Of a DNA stretch of 13,469 nucleotides, positions 1 through 7,175 are shown in pieces; within the stretch, counting starts at the first letter, position 1; every line of letters starts with the position of its first letter. Made by a program: the position numbers and the translations under genes. Source of the DNA: an uncultured Fidelibacterota bacterium (lineage in GTDB: Bacteria; Fidelibacterota; Marinisomatia; SCGC-AAA003-L08; D37C17); assembly GCA_913049525.1 (NCBI GenBank), contig CAJWYZ010000021.1, positions 1 through 13,469 of the forward strand, written 5' to 3'. Below the pieces are notes generated by a model that did not search any database, had not been told where the DNA came from, and saw only the letters and a program-made list of their open reading frames with translations.

Positions 1-216
1 TTTACTCTCATTGTGGTGGAAGACAGTCAACCACTCCCTGGCGATGTAAATGGCGATGCCACAGTAAACATCCTGGATATTGTCATGGTGGCCAATTACA
101 CCCTTGGGCAGGCAGAATTTACCAATGAACAAATCCAGGCAGCCGATGTAAATCAGGATGGCGTTATCAATATCCTGGATGTTGTCCAAATTATTAATAT
201 TGTCTTAGACACTTAA
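1..216 (+). CDS. C-terminal dockerin type I domain of a secreted protein (5' end outside window)
   Basis: The reading frame is open from base 1 to the TAA at 214-216, so the 71 residues seen are the tail of a longer protein; a GTG at 13 is probably not the start. Two dockerin-like repeats are visible: residues 15-36 (GDVNGDATVNILD then a hydrophobic helix) and 49-70 (DVNQDGVINILD then a similar helix). Each has the Asp/Asn-rich EF-hand-like calcium loop with D at loop positions 1, 5 and 12, followed by an F-helix, as in type I dockerins. Such tails sit at the C-terminus of exported proteins, often enzymes or adhesins; classic dockerins bind cohesins, but in this kind of bacterium the partner is unknown. 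The enzymatic part lies outside the window. The next gene converges on it from the other strand. Confidence 0.85.
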   Translation, partial: FTLIVVEDSQPLPGDVNGDATVNILDIVMVANYTLGQAEFTNEQIQAADVNQDGVINILDVVQIINIVLDT

Positions 217-282
217 GTTGACTTTTCTTAGGGGTGATTGGCAATTTATTTATTCGAAACAATTAAATAAAAAAGGGAAACT

Positions 283-1107
283 CTATTTCCATTTAAATAT
301 TCCCTGTATTGGATAGTGATCAGATAAAGATTTAGGATTTTTTGAAATATCGAGAATCTTCCGTTCTATGGACTCAAACTGGAAATTATCTGACTTCACC
401 AGGATATAGTCCAGTAATTCTGAATCTTCGCCTATTGAAGAAAATTGTAATTTTCCCAATAGTGGGCCATTATCTAGCTTTAGTTTTTCCAGCATTTTCC
501 TTAACTGCACAGGCATAGAAATATTCAAATCTCCACATAAAATGAGAGGTATTTCACGCTTATCATTGGGTAAAATAAGTTTTTCATATATTTCTGTATA
601 TTGCTGGGTACGGATATTATTATATTTTTTTTTATAATCAGCTTGCATATGAGTATTAATTAGATAAATCTCCTGTTCATCTTGAATCACTGAATACAGT
701 TTTGCACCTTTCAATGATAGAATATCCCAGTTTTTCTGATTGCTGAAAGATATTGCATCAATGAGGGTAATTGGGTATTTACTCATAACCCAAAGGCCAC
801 TATTTGATCTTACTAAGCATTTAGGATCTTCAGGAATAATTTGATAAGGGTAAATTGATTTCAAGCCCTCATACATTAATTTCCGAATTTTCCCTGAAAA
901 GGTTTCCTGAAAAAGGATAACATCATAATGTGCTGAAGATTTGAGTGCCTGAACAATATTTTCCGCCCGTTCCACTCGATTATGTACCCACCCATAAGGA
1001 CCCGTGAGCATTTTAATATTCCAGGATAAAATTGTTAGATCATTTTCTTCTTCAGAAAATATCATTCCCCAAAGTAAAATGAAAATAATGAGAGTTTTAT
1101 GGAGCAT
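283..1107 (-). CDS. secreted endonuclease/exonuclease/phosphatase-fold protein, neutral sphingomyelinase-like
   Basis: A 274-residue protein of the Mg-dependent EEP fold. Visible motifs in order: SWNI (N30), LFQET (E68, metal ligand), SGLWVMSKYPI (103-113), INTHMQ (H153), CGDLN (D193, N195), LDYILV, and the C-terminal SDHYPI (D263, catalytic H264). The order and wording (RAENIV..L, QE, SGL..SK.PI, THMQA) resemble neutral sphingomyelinases and bacterial sphingomyelinase C more than exonuclease III, so phosphodiester cleavage of a phospholipid headgroup is a reasonable guess; a nuclease or other phosphatase role is possible. Residues 1-18 form a hydrophobic signal peptide, so it acts outside the cytoplasm. 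I chose the ATG at 1107 because it places the signal peptide at the N-terminus; a TTG at 1137 would add ten residues. The start overlaps the upstream START gene by 11 nt, and this is the last gene of the operon. Confidence 0.8.
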   Translation of the reverse strand: MLHKTLIIFILLWGMIFSEEENDLTILSWNIKMLTGPYGWVHNRVERAENIVQALKSSAHYDVILFQETFSGKIRKLMYEGLKSIYPYQIIPEDPKCLVRSNSGLWVMSKYPITLIDAISFSNQKNWDILSLKGAKLYSVIQDEQEIYLINTHMQADYKKKYNNIRTQQYTEIYEKLILPNDKREIPLILCGDLNISMPVQLRKMLEKLKLDNGPLLGKLQFSSIGEDSELLDYILVKSDNFQFESIERKILDISKNPKSLSDHYPIQGIFKWK

Positions 1108-1750
1108 GAGGAAATTTACTCCCTGCAAAGGCTTCAATATCTTCCAGCATTTGGGGTAAATAACGCTGGTTGGCCTGGGATACGATCCAATGGGGTATGT
1201 CTCCTCCAGGATCAGTACAAATACGGTAAGTTAATATTGATTTTTCTGCCTCATGTGTTATTTCCCAGCTTCCAAAATTAACGGGGGGCAAAAGTTTTCT
1301 ATCCGGATTTAATTTTGCACTAACTGTATCCGTTCTCACCCAGTGAATACTATTGCCAAGACGAATAGAATTAAACTGATAAAGGCGGGGAGATAAAAAT
1401 GGTACATCAAAAACCTGATAGGCTGTATAACTAGTATCACTCCTCCTATAGTAAACCCCTGCATCAATTATATAGGCATTTGGGAATACCTCTGTAGATT
1501 TTTCAACTAGCCAGGCTGCATCTGCTAACAGCTCCATTTTTACATCACTTATAATTTCTGCTTTCAGTGCAGGTATGGGCGAATCAGGTAATTGTTTACT
1601 GTACACATTTACACGATCTGTTTCTTTTACCAATTCCCAGCCCTCATTATTTTGAAGTTTGTCCCAATTTGGTGGATAGGGGTGGGGGGAAGAAAGGAGA
1701 AAGGAGAAAGGAGAAAGGAGTAGGGCGAATATGATTGCAGAGATTTTCAT
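1097..1750 (-). CDS. exported START-domain lipid-binding protein
   Basis: A 217-residue protein: signal peptide at about 1-21, then one START-like domain (about 28-210). Support comes from the N-terminal W(38)ELVKETDRVNVYSK strand, the FGSWEI strand (159-164), and the diagnostic C-terminal part with DPGGDIPHWIV (180-190) leading into a long amphipathic helix. START domains hold one lipid (sterol, phospholipid or ceramide in eukaryotes) in a deep cavity; ligands of bacterial members are mostly unknown. With a signal peptide and no clear lipobox it is probably periplasmic. It starts 3 nt after the M28 stop, has no convincing Shine-Dalgarno sequence and is probably translated by coupling; its end overlaps the sphingomyelinase-like gene. 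A heptanucleotide tandem repeat encodes residues 11-20 of the signal peptide. Confidence 0.8.
   Translation of the reverse strand: MKISAIIFALLLSPFSFLLSSPHPYPPNWDKLQNNEGWELVKETDRVNVYSKQLPDSPIPALKAEIISDVKMELLADAAWLVEKSTEVFPNAYIIDAGVYYRRSDTSYTAYQVFDVPFLSPRLYQFNSIRLGNSIHWVRTDTVSAKLNPDRKLLPPVNFGSWEITHEAEKSILTYRICTDPGGDIPHWIVSQANQRYLPQMLEDIEAFAGSKFPHAP
1691..1720 (-). repeat. heptanucleotide tandem repeat in a signal-peptide coding region
   Basis: Thirty bases hold 4.3 perfect copies of AGAAAGG on the plus strand (coding sense CTCCTTT). It encodes L11-L-S-P-F-S-F-L-L-S20 of the START-domain protein. As 7 is not a multiple of 3, gain or loss of one copy shifts the frame right after the start of the gene. 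Confidence 0.95.
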
Positions 1751-1753
1751 TTT

Positions 1754-2986
1754 TTAGGATTCTAAGACAGAATTATCAATATCCATAATAAATTGTTCAG
1801 CTATTTGCATACATGCCAATACAGCCTCAGGTTCTATTTTTTCCACTGTGTCAAAATTGGTATGATAGGGTACATTCCCACTGGTAAAGGTGGTATCTAG
1901 TCCAATAATTGAGAGTGCCGGAATCCCTGCTTTAGCAAATTCAGCCGCATCGGTAGATCCTCCACCAAAAGGCATATGCATACTAGGGATGTCATAGCCT
2001 AATGCCTGCGCAATTTCTGTACATTTTCTGCCTAACTTTTCATCTAGGGGAACAGTTCCATTAATTTCTGATTGAAGGAAGCGCAGATCCTGGAGTCTGT
2101 AAATACTGTCCATATTTATATTGTAAGTAGAGATGGATTGTAAGGTTTCTCTATGTAATTTGACATATTCTCTGGCACCACGTAATCCACTTTCTTCTGC
2201 ATCAGGGCAGAGAAAAATCAAACGGGTATGTTTTAAATTCAGATTGGAAAAATGATCTGCCAACCTTAGAGCCATGGCAGATGAAATTAAATTATCTCCC
2301 GCTCCAGGGCTTACATCCCAACTGACAAAAAAGAAATACTGGAGCATGAGAATTAATCCACCTCCCATAATAAAAATGAGGAATTGATTGATTGTAAATG
2401 AAGTTGGCTGGGTTAACCATACATAGGATGCCCACAGGCTAATTGCAGTTATAAAAAAATACAGGAATAAAGTGAGAAGAATTCTGAATTTATACAATTT
2501 TTGATTTTTATTGAGAAAACGAAAAACATGGGGGCTATCATAATGCCCACTGATTATAATGGATTGCTGGACTTCACCAGAGGGCTCAATGGTTCCAGAA
2601 ATATTATAGCCATCTGTTTTTTTAAAAAATGGATCTACAAATTCTTTATAAAATACAAATTCACATATTGCCATAATGCAGCCAAAAGAAGTGAGGATTG
2701 CGGCTAAAATAGTCCAATATCCACTGGCAATTAAACAGATAAAGGCTCCTAAATAGGAAATGGAAAAATAGCGGATAAAATATAGGAAGGCATCTCGACT
2801 ACATTGAAATTCTTCTGAAGCAGTTTTTGGACAGGATTTTTCTAATTCAGTTTTTAACCGTTCGCCAGCTTGTTTACAGGCAGGAGTTCCAGTTAAGCGA
2901 GGACCGAAATTGTCTATAATTTCAGCTGTGAGATTTAAGGCTGATTGTGCCTGTTCTTTTGTAATATTTGATTTCAAATTAATCAT
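1754..2986 (-). CDS. membrane-embedded M28-family zinc metallopeptidase
   Basis: A 410-residue protein with the full set of M28 co-catalytic zinc motifs: SGHYDSPH (H148), GAGDN (D231, bridging), DAEESG (E264 catalytic, E265 ligand), NMDS (D293) and VPYH (H375). Aminopeptidases and carboxypeptidases of this family use two zinc ions. Unusually, four hydrophobic helices interrupt the fold: about 70-88 and 91-112 before the first ligand, and about 168-190 and 201-222 between H148 and D231. With two hairpins, all catalytic segments end on the same side of the membrane. There is no N-terminal signal peptide, so a cytoplasmic catalytic side is possible, but topology is undecided. Substrate unknown; M28 relatives also include glutaminyl cyclases. 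It begins 3 nt after the ILVBL-like gene and ends 3 nt before the START gene. Confidence 0.88.
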   Translation of the reverse strand: MINLKSNITKEQAQSALNLTAEIIDNFGPRLTGTPACKQAGERLKTELEKSCPKTASEEFQCSRDAFLYFIRYFSISYLGAFICLIASGYWTILAAILTSFGCIMAICEFVFYKEFVDPFFKKTDGYNISGTIEPSGEVQQSIIISGHYDSPHVFRFLNKNQKLYKFRILLTLFLYFFITAISLWASYVWLTQPTSFTINQFLIFIMGGGLILMLQYFFFVSWDVSPGAGDNLISSAMALRLADHFSNLNLKHTRLIFLCPDAEESGLRGAREYVKLHRETLQSISTYNINMDSIYRLQDLRFLQSEINGTVPLDEKLGRKCTEIAQALGYDIPSMHMPFGGGSTDAAEFAKAGIPALSIIGLDTTFTSGNVPYHTNFDTVEKIEPEAVLACMQIAEQFIMDIDNSVLES

Positions 2987-2989
2987 GCT

Positions 2990-4732
2990 CTACATTGATA
3001 GTGAACCTTTTCGGAAATCTGTCTTTCCGATTCGTACATTCACCACGGTTGGTTTCCCCGATTGAGCAGACTCCTTTGCTTGAATTAATATTTCATCAAT
3101 TTGATTTTCATTATCAATAAAATATCCTGCTCCTCCCAACGCTTCTACCGCCTTGTGGTATTCGGTTGGTTCCAATTTAGTACCTACTACGTCACCCAAC
3201 ATATCCACTTGATCCCTTGCAATTTGTGTCCAACCTGCATCATTACCAATTATAGAAATTACGGGAATTTTATGCCGGACGAATGTATCAAATTCCATTA
3301 GGGAATATCCAAAAGCACCATCACCATAAATTGCCCACACCACCGAATCCGGATGGGTAAGCTTTGCACCTACAATAAACCCTGCCCCAACGCCCAGCGT
3401 TCCAAACGCACCGGGGTCCAACCAGCCTGTGAATGATCGAGGCTGCAAAATGTAGGATGCCGTGGCAACAAAATCGCCACCATCTGCCACAATTATATCA
3501 CCATCCTGTATATGTTCATTTATTGATATACATAGTTTCATGGGATTTATATATTCAGTAGATAATTTGGACTGTTCAATAATTTCTGTTTCTCTTGCAC
3601 TATTTCTCTTTGTTATCTGCCCATGCCAGCTTTCCCACTTGGTATTTGTATTATTTCCTTCGTAGTTGCTCCAATCAATGAGAAAAGCACTCGGTGAGGT
3701 AAGAATACCTTTCACTGGTCGGCGGTTTAAATACATATCATTCCGACTAAGATTAATAGAAATCATTTTCGCCTTATGATTAATAGCTCGCCCGTAATCT
3801 AATCGAAAATCACAAGGGACCCCAGCTAAAATCACCACATCTGCTTCTTTTAATACTTTTGTTCTTTCATGACGAAAAATAGGTAAATCAGTTTTGGAGA
3901 GAAGTCCCCGAGCCATGCCGGAAACAAAAGTGGGGATGTTCAATATTTGTACCGCATTTGCTAACTTTTCACATTTTTCTGGAATTAGAAGAGCTTGACT
4001 GCCAATAAGCAGTACGGGTTTTTCTGCAGATTGAAGCATATCAGATACTCCTTGAATATGCAAAGTTGTATTTTGAATAGCGTCAATTTTGGTGTTCTTG
4101 GGGAAAGTTTTATTTTTATCATTAAAAATACGATTGACATTCCAATTTAAGTAACGACTCATCCACCAAGGCATAGAATTACCGCTGGATTTTAGTCCAT
4201 ACCACTCTCGGACTAATGCCTCTGGATAGAGCAGATCCACAGGAATTTCTAAATAGACAGGACCTGGCACTCCGGAAATGGCAGTTGATATGGCTTCTTC
4301 CAGGGAAGGCTGTAAATCCTTCACCCGTTTAATTGTTTTAGCATATTTTGTAATGGATTCCACTACCGATAAATGGTCAATATCCTGAAGGCTGCCCCTG
4401 TCTTTCAGAACGGTTGCAGTTGCACCCCCTAAAATAAGAACTGGAATTTGAGCCATTTGTGCATTTTTTATTGCAGTAATGGTATTAGTCAATCCAGGTC
4501 CTGCAGTAACTGCTACTACACCTATGGTCCCAGATAACCGTGAAATGGAATCGGCTGCAAATACCGCAGTGGATTCGTGGCGCATATCTATAACTCTAAT
4601 TCCTAACTCATTGCACCCAGTTAATATGGGTGAAATATGCCCGCCGCAAAGGGTAAAAATCCATTTTATATTATGGCGTTGAAGAACATCTGCAATAACA
4701 TTGCCACCGTGTCTTTCAATAGTTTTGTTCAA
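2990..4732 (-). CDS. thiamine-diphosphate enzyme, ILVBL/HACL2-like (2-hydroxyacyl-CoA lyase or acetolactate synthase-like)
   Basis: A 580-residue three-domain ThDP enzyme. The N-terminal pyrimidine-binding domain (about 1-175) has catalytic E53 in MRHEST and TAGPGLTN (76-83). The middle domain is about 225-355. The C-terminal diphosphate domain has GDG at 470-472 followed by N497 as Mg/ThDP ligands. Phrases such as [72 protein letters not shown] and the ending TDFR.GS match what I recall of animal ILVBL (HACL2) along nearly the whole length, better than they match IlvB acetolactate synthases. HACL2 cleaves 2-hydroxyacyl-CoA into formyl-CoA and an aldehyde one carbon shorter. No N-terminal membrane helix is present, unlike the ER-anchored animal protein. 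The start is TTG, overlapping the upstream stop as TTGA. No small regulatory subunit (IlvN) is nearby, which argues against branched-chain amino-acid synthesis. Confidence 0.87.
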   Translation of the reverse strand: MNKTIERHGGNVIADVLQRHNIKWIFTLCGGHISPILTGCNELGIRVIDMRHESTAVFAADSISRLSGTIGVVAVTAGPGLTNTITAIKNAQMAQIPVLILGGATATVLKDRGSLQDIDHLSVVESITKYAKTIKRVKDLQPSLEEAISTAISGVPGPVYLEIPVDLLYPEALVREWYGLKSSGNSMPWWMSRYLNWNVNRIFNDKNKTFPKNTKIDAIQNTTLHIQGVSDMLQSAEKPVLLIGSQALLIPEKCEKLANAVQILNIPTFVSGMARGLLSKTDLPIFRHERTKVLKEADVVILAGVPCDFRLDYGRAINHKAKMISINLSRNDMYLNRRPVKGILTSPSAFLIDWSNYEGNNTNTKWESWHGQITKRNSARETEIIEQSKLSTEYINPMKLCISINEHIQDGDIIVADGGDFVATASYILQPRSFTGWLDPGAFGTLGVGAGFIVGAKLTHPDSVVWAIYGDGAFGYSLMEFDTFVRHKIPVISIIGNDAGWTQIARDQVDMLGDVVGTKLEPTEYHKAVEALGGAGYFIDNENQIDEILIQAKESAQSGKPTVVNVRIGKTDFRKGSLSM

Positions 4733-5475
4733 ATTTCAACCCTTTCATCAAAAACAATACAAGACTTGCCATTCCAATACCATTTCTTAATATCTTTGTT
4801 ACTTAATCTTTGACTAAAGTGTGTAAGAATGAGTCGCCCAACTTTGGCTTTATCAGCAATTTTCATGGCTTGGATTTCAGTAGTATGAAAATGTTTTTTT
4901 GCTTTTTCCCTCATGTGATGACCAAAGGTTGCCTCATGTATAAGAATATTAGCATTTTTGGCAAGAGTAACGGCATTTGAATTGGGGAGAGTATCTGTTA
5001 TAAACACCAGGCTATTGTCACCATCAGAAATTTTGTAACCCCAGCAGGGAATTTTATGTTCCATTTCGAGTACAAAAATTTCGATGTTGTCTTGAATGCC
5101 TAATTGATTTATTGCTGAAATATCAATCCATTGTAAATCCTGCTTATTTGTTAATCCCGAGTGGTGAAAACAATCCTCAAAATATACCTTGAGTTGAGGT
5201 GGTCCAATTAGCGTTAAGGGTGAATCAATACTAAATAGTTTTCGATAAAATAAGAGAGGAATCAGTCCTCCAATATGATCTGGATGCATGTGTGTAATAA
5301 GGATATATTTCAAATTTTTCCATTTGTAGCCCGCTTTTTTCCAGCGAAGATAACTACCTTCACCACAGTCTATCATTGCATCATAATTGGTTGTAGAAAC
5401 CATTACACAAGTAACCCCACGGTCTTGTGTAGGAACGCCGCCAGAATATCCGATTATTTGAAAGGACTGTAACAT
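4729..5475 (-). CDS. RNase Z-like metallo-beta-lactamase-fold hydrolase, short form
   Basis: A 248-residue protein of the metallo-beta-lactamase fold. Zinc ligands are visible: THMHPDH (H62, H64, D66, H67), H140, D161 in FITDT, and H219 in LTHFSQR. GYSGGVPTQDRG near the N-terminus, IDCGEG (36-40), HEATF (180-184) and HTT (197-199, the HST motif position) are RNase Z (ElaC) family signatures. RNase Z matures tRNA 3' ends. However, the region between H140 and D161 is only about 20 residues, so the flexible exosite arm that grips tRNA in canonical RNase Z is absent. That leaves room for another phosphodiesterase activity, as in the armless PhnP type. It starts on TAATG with the preceding release-factor-like gene and overlaps the next gene by 4 nt. 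Confidence 0.82.
   Translation of the reverse strand: MLQSFQIIGYSGGVPTQDRGVTCVMVSTTNYDAMIDCGEGSYLRWKKAGYKWKNLKYILITHMHPDHIGGLIPLLFYRKLFSIDSPLTLIGPPQLKVYFEDCFHHSGLTNKQDLQWIDISAINQLGIQDNIEIFVLEMEHKIPCWGYKISDGDNSLVFITDTLPNSNAVTLAKNANILIHEATFGHHMREKAKKHFHTTEIQAMKIADKAKVGRLILTHFSQRLSNKDIKKWYWNGKSCIVFDERVEI
4741..4746 (-). promoter_or_regulatory. ribosome binding site deciding the TTG start of the ILVBL-like gene
   Basis: On the minus strand AAAGGG lies 8 nt before the TTG at 4732-4730. No in-frame ATG occurs until residue 50, beyond conserved residues, so this TTG is the best start. The TTG shares bases with the TGA of the upstream gene (TTGA). Confidence 0.6.
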
Positions 5476-5831
5476 TAATCTTCTATGTCAGGCTTTTGTC
5501 GTAGTTGTTTTTTTAGGGATTGTTTCTTTTTAGTTTCTAATATTTTCAACTTTGCGGCTCTAGGTCTCCTTGTGGGAATTCTTTTTGGAGGGCGGTAGTT
5601 TAGTGCTTCTAATTTTCCCCTGAGTTGGATGAGGCATTTTCGTTTATTTTGAAGTTGGCTGCGTTCATCTTGACAGGTGACAACTATGCCGGTTGGTAAA
5701 TGGGACAAACGTACTGCTGACTCCGTTTTATTTAAATGCTGACCTCCCTTTCCCCCTGCCCTAAAAGTATCCACATTACATTCTTTCAAGAGGTCTTCAT
5801 CAGAGTCTGGAATATGAATAGGATCATTCAT
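5475..5831 (-). CDS. ArfB-type peptide chain release factor-like protein (ribosome rescue)
   Basis: A 118-residue stand-alone catalytic domain of the class I release factor family. [18 protein letters not shown] (23-40) contains the GGQ motif (29-31) that triggers peptidyl-tRNA hydrolysis in the ribosomal peptidyl transferase centre. [16 protein letters not shown] (44-59) continues the RF-1 domain. There is no codon-recognition domain. The last 40 residues are very rich in Lys/Arg ([12 protein letters not shown], then [13 protein letters not shown]), like the tail ArfB inserts into the empty mRNA channel of stalled ribosomes. The core wording is nearer RF2 than E. coli ArfB, so the exact subfamily (ArfB, mtRF-R-like) is open. 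It lies 18 nt after yqgE; its TAA overlaps the next ATG (TAATG). Confidence 0.88.
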   Translation of the reverse strand: MNDPIHIPDSDEDLLKECNVDTFRAGGKGGQHLNKTESAVRLSHLPTGIVVTCQDERSQLQNKRKCLIQLRGKLEALNYRPPKRIPTRRPRAAKLKILETKKKQSLKKQLRQKPDIED

Positions 5832-5849
5832 TTTGAATGAAGCCTTTGC

Positions 5850-6398
5850 TTACGCAAGTCCGGCAGAACCACCTAAATCTAAAATATCAATACCAAATTT
5901 TGAAGCAGCCTTTTTCCATTTATCTGTATTTGGAATTGAAAAAATGAAATCATCATCTGCTGGCATTAAGAGCCAATCGCCATTTTCGATTTCTCTTTCA
6001 ATTTGACCTTTTCCCCATCCTGCATACCCAAAGGAAAAACGAAATTCATCCGGTCCACCTCCATTTTTTAAATCAAGAACAATTTGCTTATTTGAAGTGA
6101 GGGCAACAGATTTAGAAATGGTTAATGTTCCTTCAATATTATAGTTAGCATCATGAAGAATTAGACCCATTTCAAGGTTTACCGGTCCACCAAAATATAT
6201 ATCCGGTAGTGGTTCAATTTGAGTCAACCCTGTTTGTTGAATAATATCAGATGCATTTTCAGATATCATAGGTTTATTGATAATTAAACCCATGGCGCCA
6301 TCATCATCATGTTCACAGATGTATATCAGACTTTTAGAGAAAATCGGATCATTCATATGCGGCATTGATATAATAAAATGATTAGAGAAACTTTTCAT
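5850..6398 (-). CDS. yqgE: YqgE/AlgH family protein (DUF179)
   Basis: A full-length 182-residue member of the YqgE/AlgH family. Recognisable stretches are the start with HFIISMPHMNDPIF (7-20), GAMGLIINKP (34-43), YFGGPV (68-73), GYAGWGKGQIEREIENGDWL (124-143) and the terminal DLGGSAGLA. The molecular function is not established; AlgH was named in Pseudomonas for an effect on alginate regulation. It is the first gene of the seven-gene minus-strand operon and diverges from sfsA across a 45-nt gap, so the operon promoter is expected in that gap or within the sfsA start. No strong Shine-Dalgarno sequence precedes the ATG. Confidence 0.93.
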   Translation of the reverse strand: MKSFSNHFIISMPHMNDPIFSKSLIYICEHDDDGAMGLIINKPMISENASDIIQQTGLTQIEPLPDIYFGGPVNLEMGLILHDANYNIEGTLTISKSVALTSNKQIVLDLKNGGGPDEFRFSFGYAGWGKGQIEREIENGDWLLMPADDDFIFSIPNTDKWKKAASKFGIDILDLGGSAGLA

Positions 6399-6443
6399 AC
6401 TGATAGTAAAATTAAACAGGTTCTATTCAAATAAAAGAGCAAA
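6399..6443. promoter_or_regulatory. divergent intergenic region between yqgE and sfsA
   Basis: These 45 bases separate two divergently transcribed operons and must hold or adjoin both promoters. TAAAAT at 6407-6412 (plus) could be a -10 box for sfsA, but no good -35 lies 16-18 nt upstream. On the minus strand TTGAAT (6430-6425) and TACTAT (6408-6403), 16 nt apart, each match 4 of 6 consensus bases, but would give an almost leaderless yqgE mRNA. Neither is convincing alone. Confidence 0.35.
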
Positions 6444-7145
6444 ATGAAATTAAATTATAGATTATTGGAAGCCCGATTTATAGATCGGCCAAATAGATTT
6501 CTCACACGAGTTGAATTGAATGGGAGCATTGTAGAAAGCCATCTTCCTGATCCTGGACGCTTGAAAGAATTGCTCAAACCCGGAGTGCGAATCCTATTAA
6601 AACAGGAAGATGGAAATAATCGGAGGACAAAATATTCTACTCAGGCAGTTTATGATGGCAATACACTTATTTCGCTGAATACCCTTCTTCCAAATAAATT
6701 TACTGCCCATCTTTTAATAGAAGGGAAAATTGATTTTTTAAAAGAATGGAGTCTAATTAAGAAGGAAGTTACTTTTGGGAAACATCGGTTTGATTTTCTA
6801 CTTAAGAAAAAGGAGGAGTTTATGTATCTGGAAGTGAAATCTGTAACTCTGGTAGAAAATGAGATTGCAAAATTTCCTGATGCTATCACTGAAAGAGGGA
6901 GAAGCCACGTGAAACATTTAGGTGAAATGGCTTTAGATGGAATTCGAACGATGGTACTTTTTGTGGTTCAAAGGCATGACTCAATAATATTTCAACCTCA
7001 ATGGGAAAGAGACCCAAAGTTTGGTTTTGAATTAAATAAATCTTTCCAGAATGGCCTGGAGGTGAGGGTTATCCATTTAAAAATGACAAAAAATGAATTA
7101 CAGTATTTAGGAGAGTTACCTGCTAAATTGAATCCGGAATCTTAA
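6444..7145 (+). CDS. sfsA: SfsA family DNA/RNA nuclease
   Basis: A 233-residue protein of normal family length. The N-terminal OB-like part contains RFLTRVELNG (18-27) and HLPDPGRLKELLKPG (33-47). The C-terminal PD-(D/E)xK nuclease part has D117 in HRFDFLL, then YLEVKSV with E130 and K132, and the SfsA signature FPDAITERGRSHVKHL (144-159). It was first described in E. coli as a sugar fermentation stimulation protein; the fold indicates a nucleic-acid-cutting enzyme. It heads the plus-strand cluster and ends 30 nt before the lipoprotein gene. The start ATG has only an AAAAGAGC stretch upstream as a weak ribosome binding site. Confidence 0.94.
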   Translation: MKLNYRLLEARFIDRPNRFLTRVELNGSIVESHLPDPGRLKELLKPGVRILLKQEDGNNRRTKYSTQAVYDGNTLISLNTLLPNKFTAHLLIEGKIDFLKEWSLIKKEVTFGKHRFDFLLKKKEEFMYLEVKSVTLVENEIAKFPDAITERGRSHVKHLGEMALDGIRTMVLFVVQRHDSIIFQPQWERDPKFGFELNKSFQNGLEVRVIHLKMTKNELQYLGELPAKLNPES

Positions 7146-7175
7146 TCGACTTTTCTTTGTAAATTTTGGGTCTGA

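Noticed and set aside
276..290. GGAAA/TTTCC hairpin between the dockerin gene and the convergent gene
   Set aside because: The stem is only 5 bp with no proper T tract, and it overlaps the stop codon; too weak to call a terminator.
1108..1137. TTG at 1137 as start of the sphingomyelinase-like gene
   Set aside because: It adds ten residues before a standard signal peptide and deepens the overlap with the upstream gene; ATG at 1107 is the simpler start.
1099..1281. 60-residue plus-strand frame, and similar short frames inside 2501-2707, 3101-3301, 3462-3665, 4479-4682, 5275-5472, 6650-6889, 9846-10067 and 10806-10991
   Set aside because: All lie within or largely across well-supported genes on the other strand and show no protein-like motifs.
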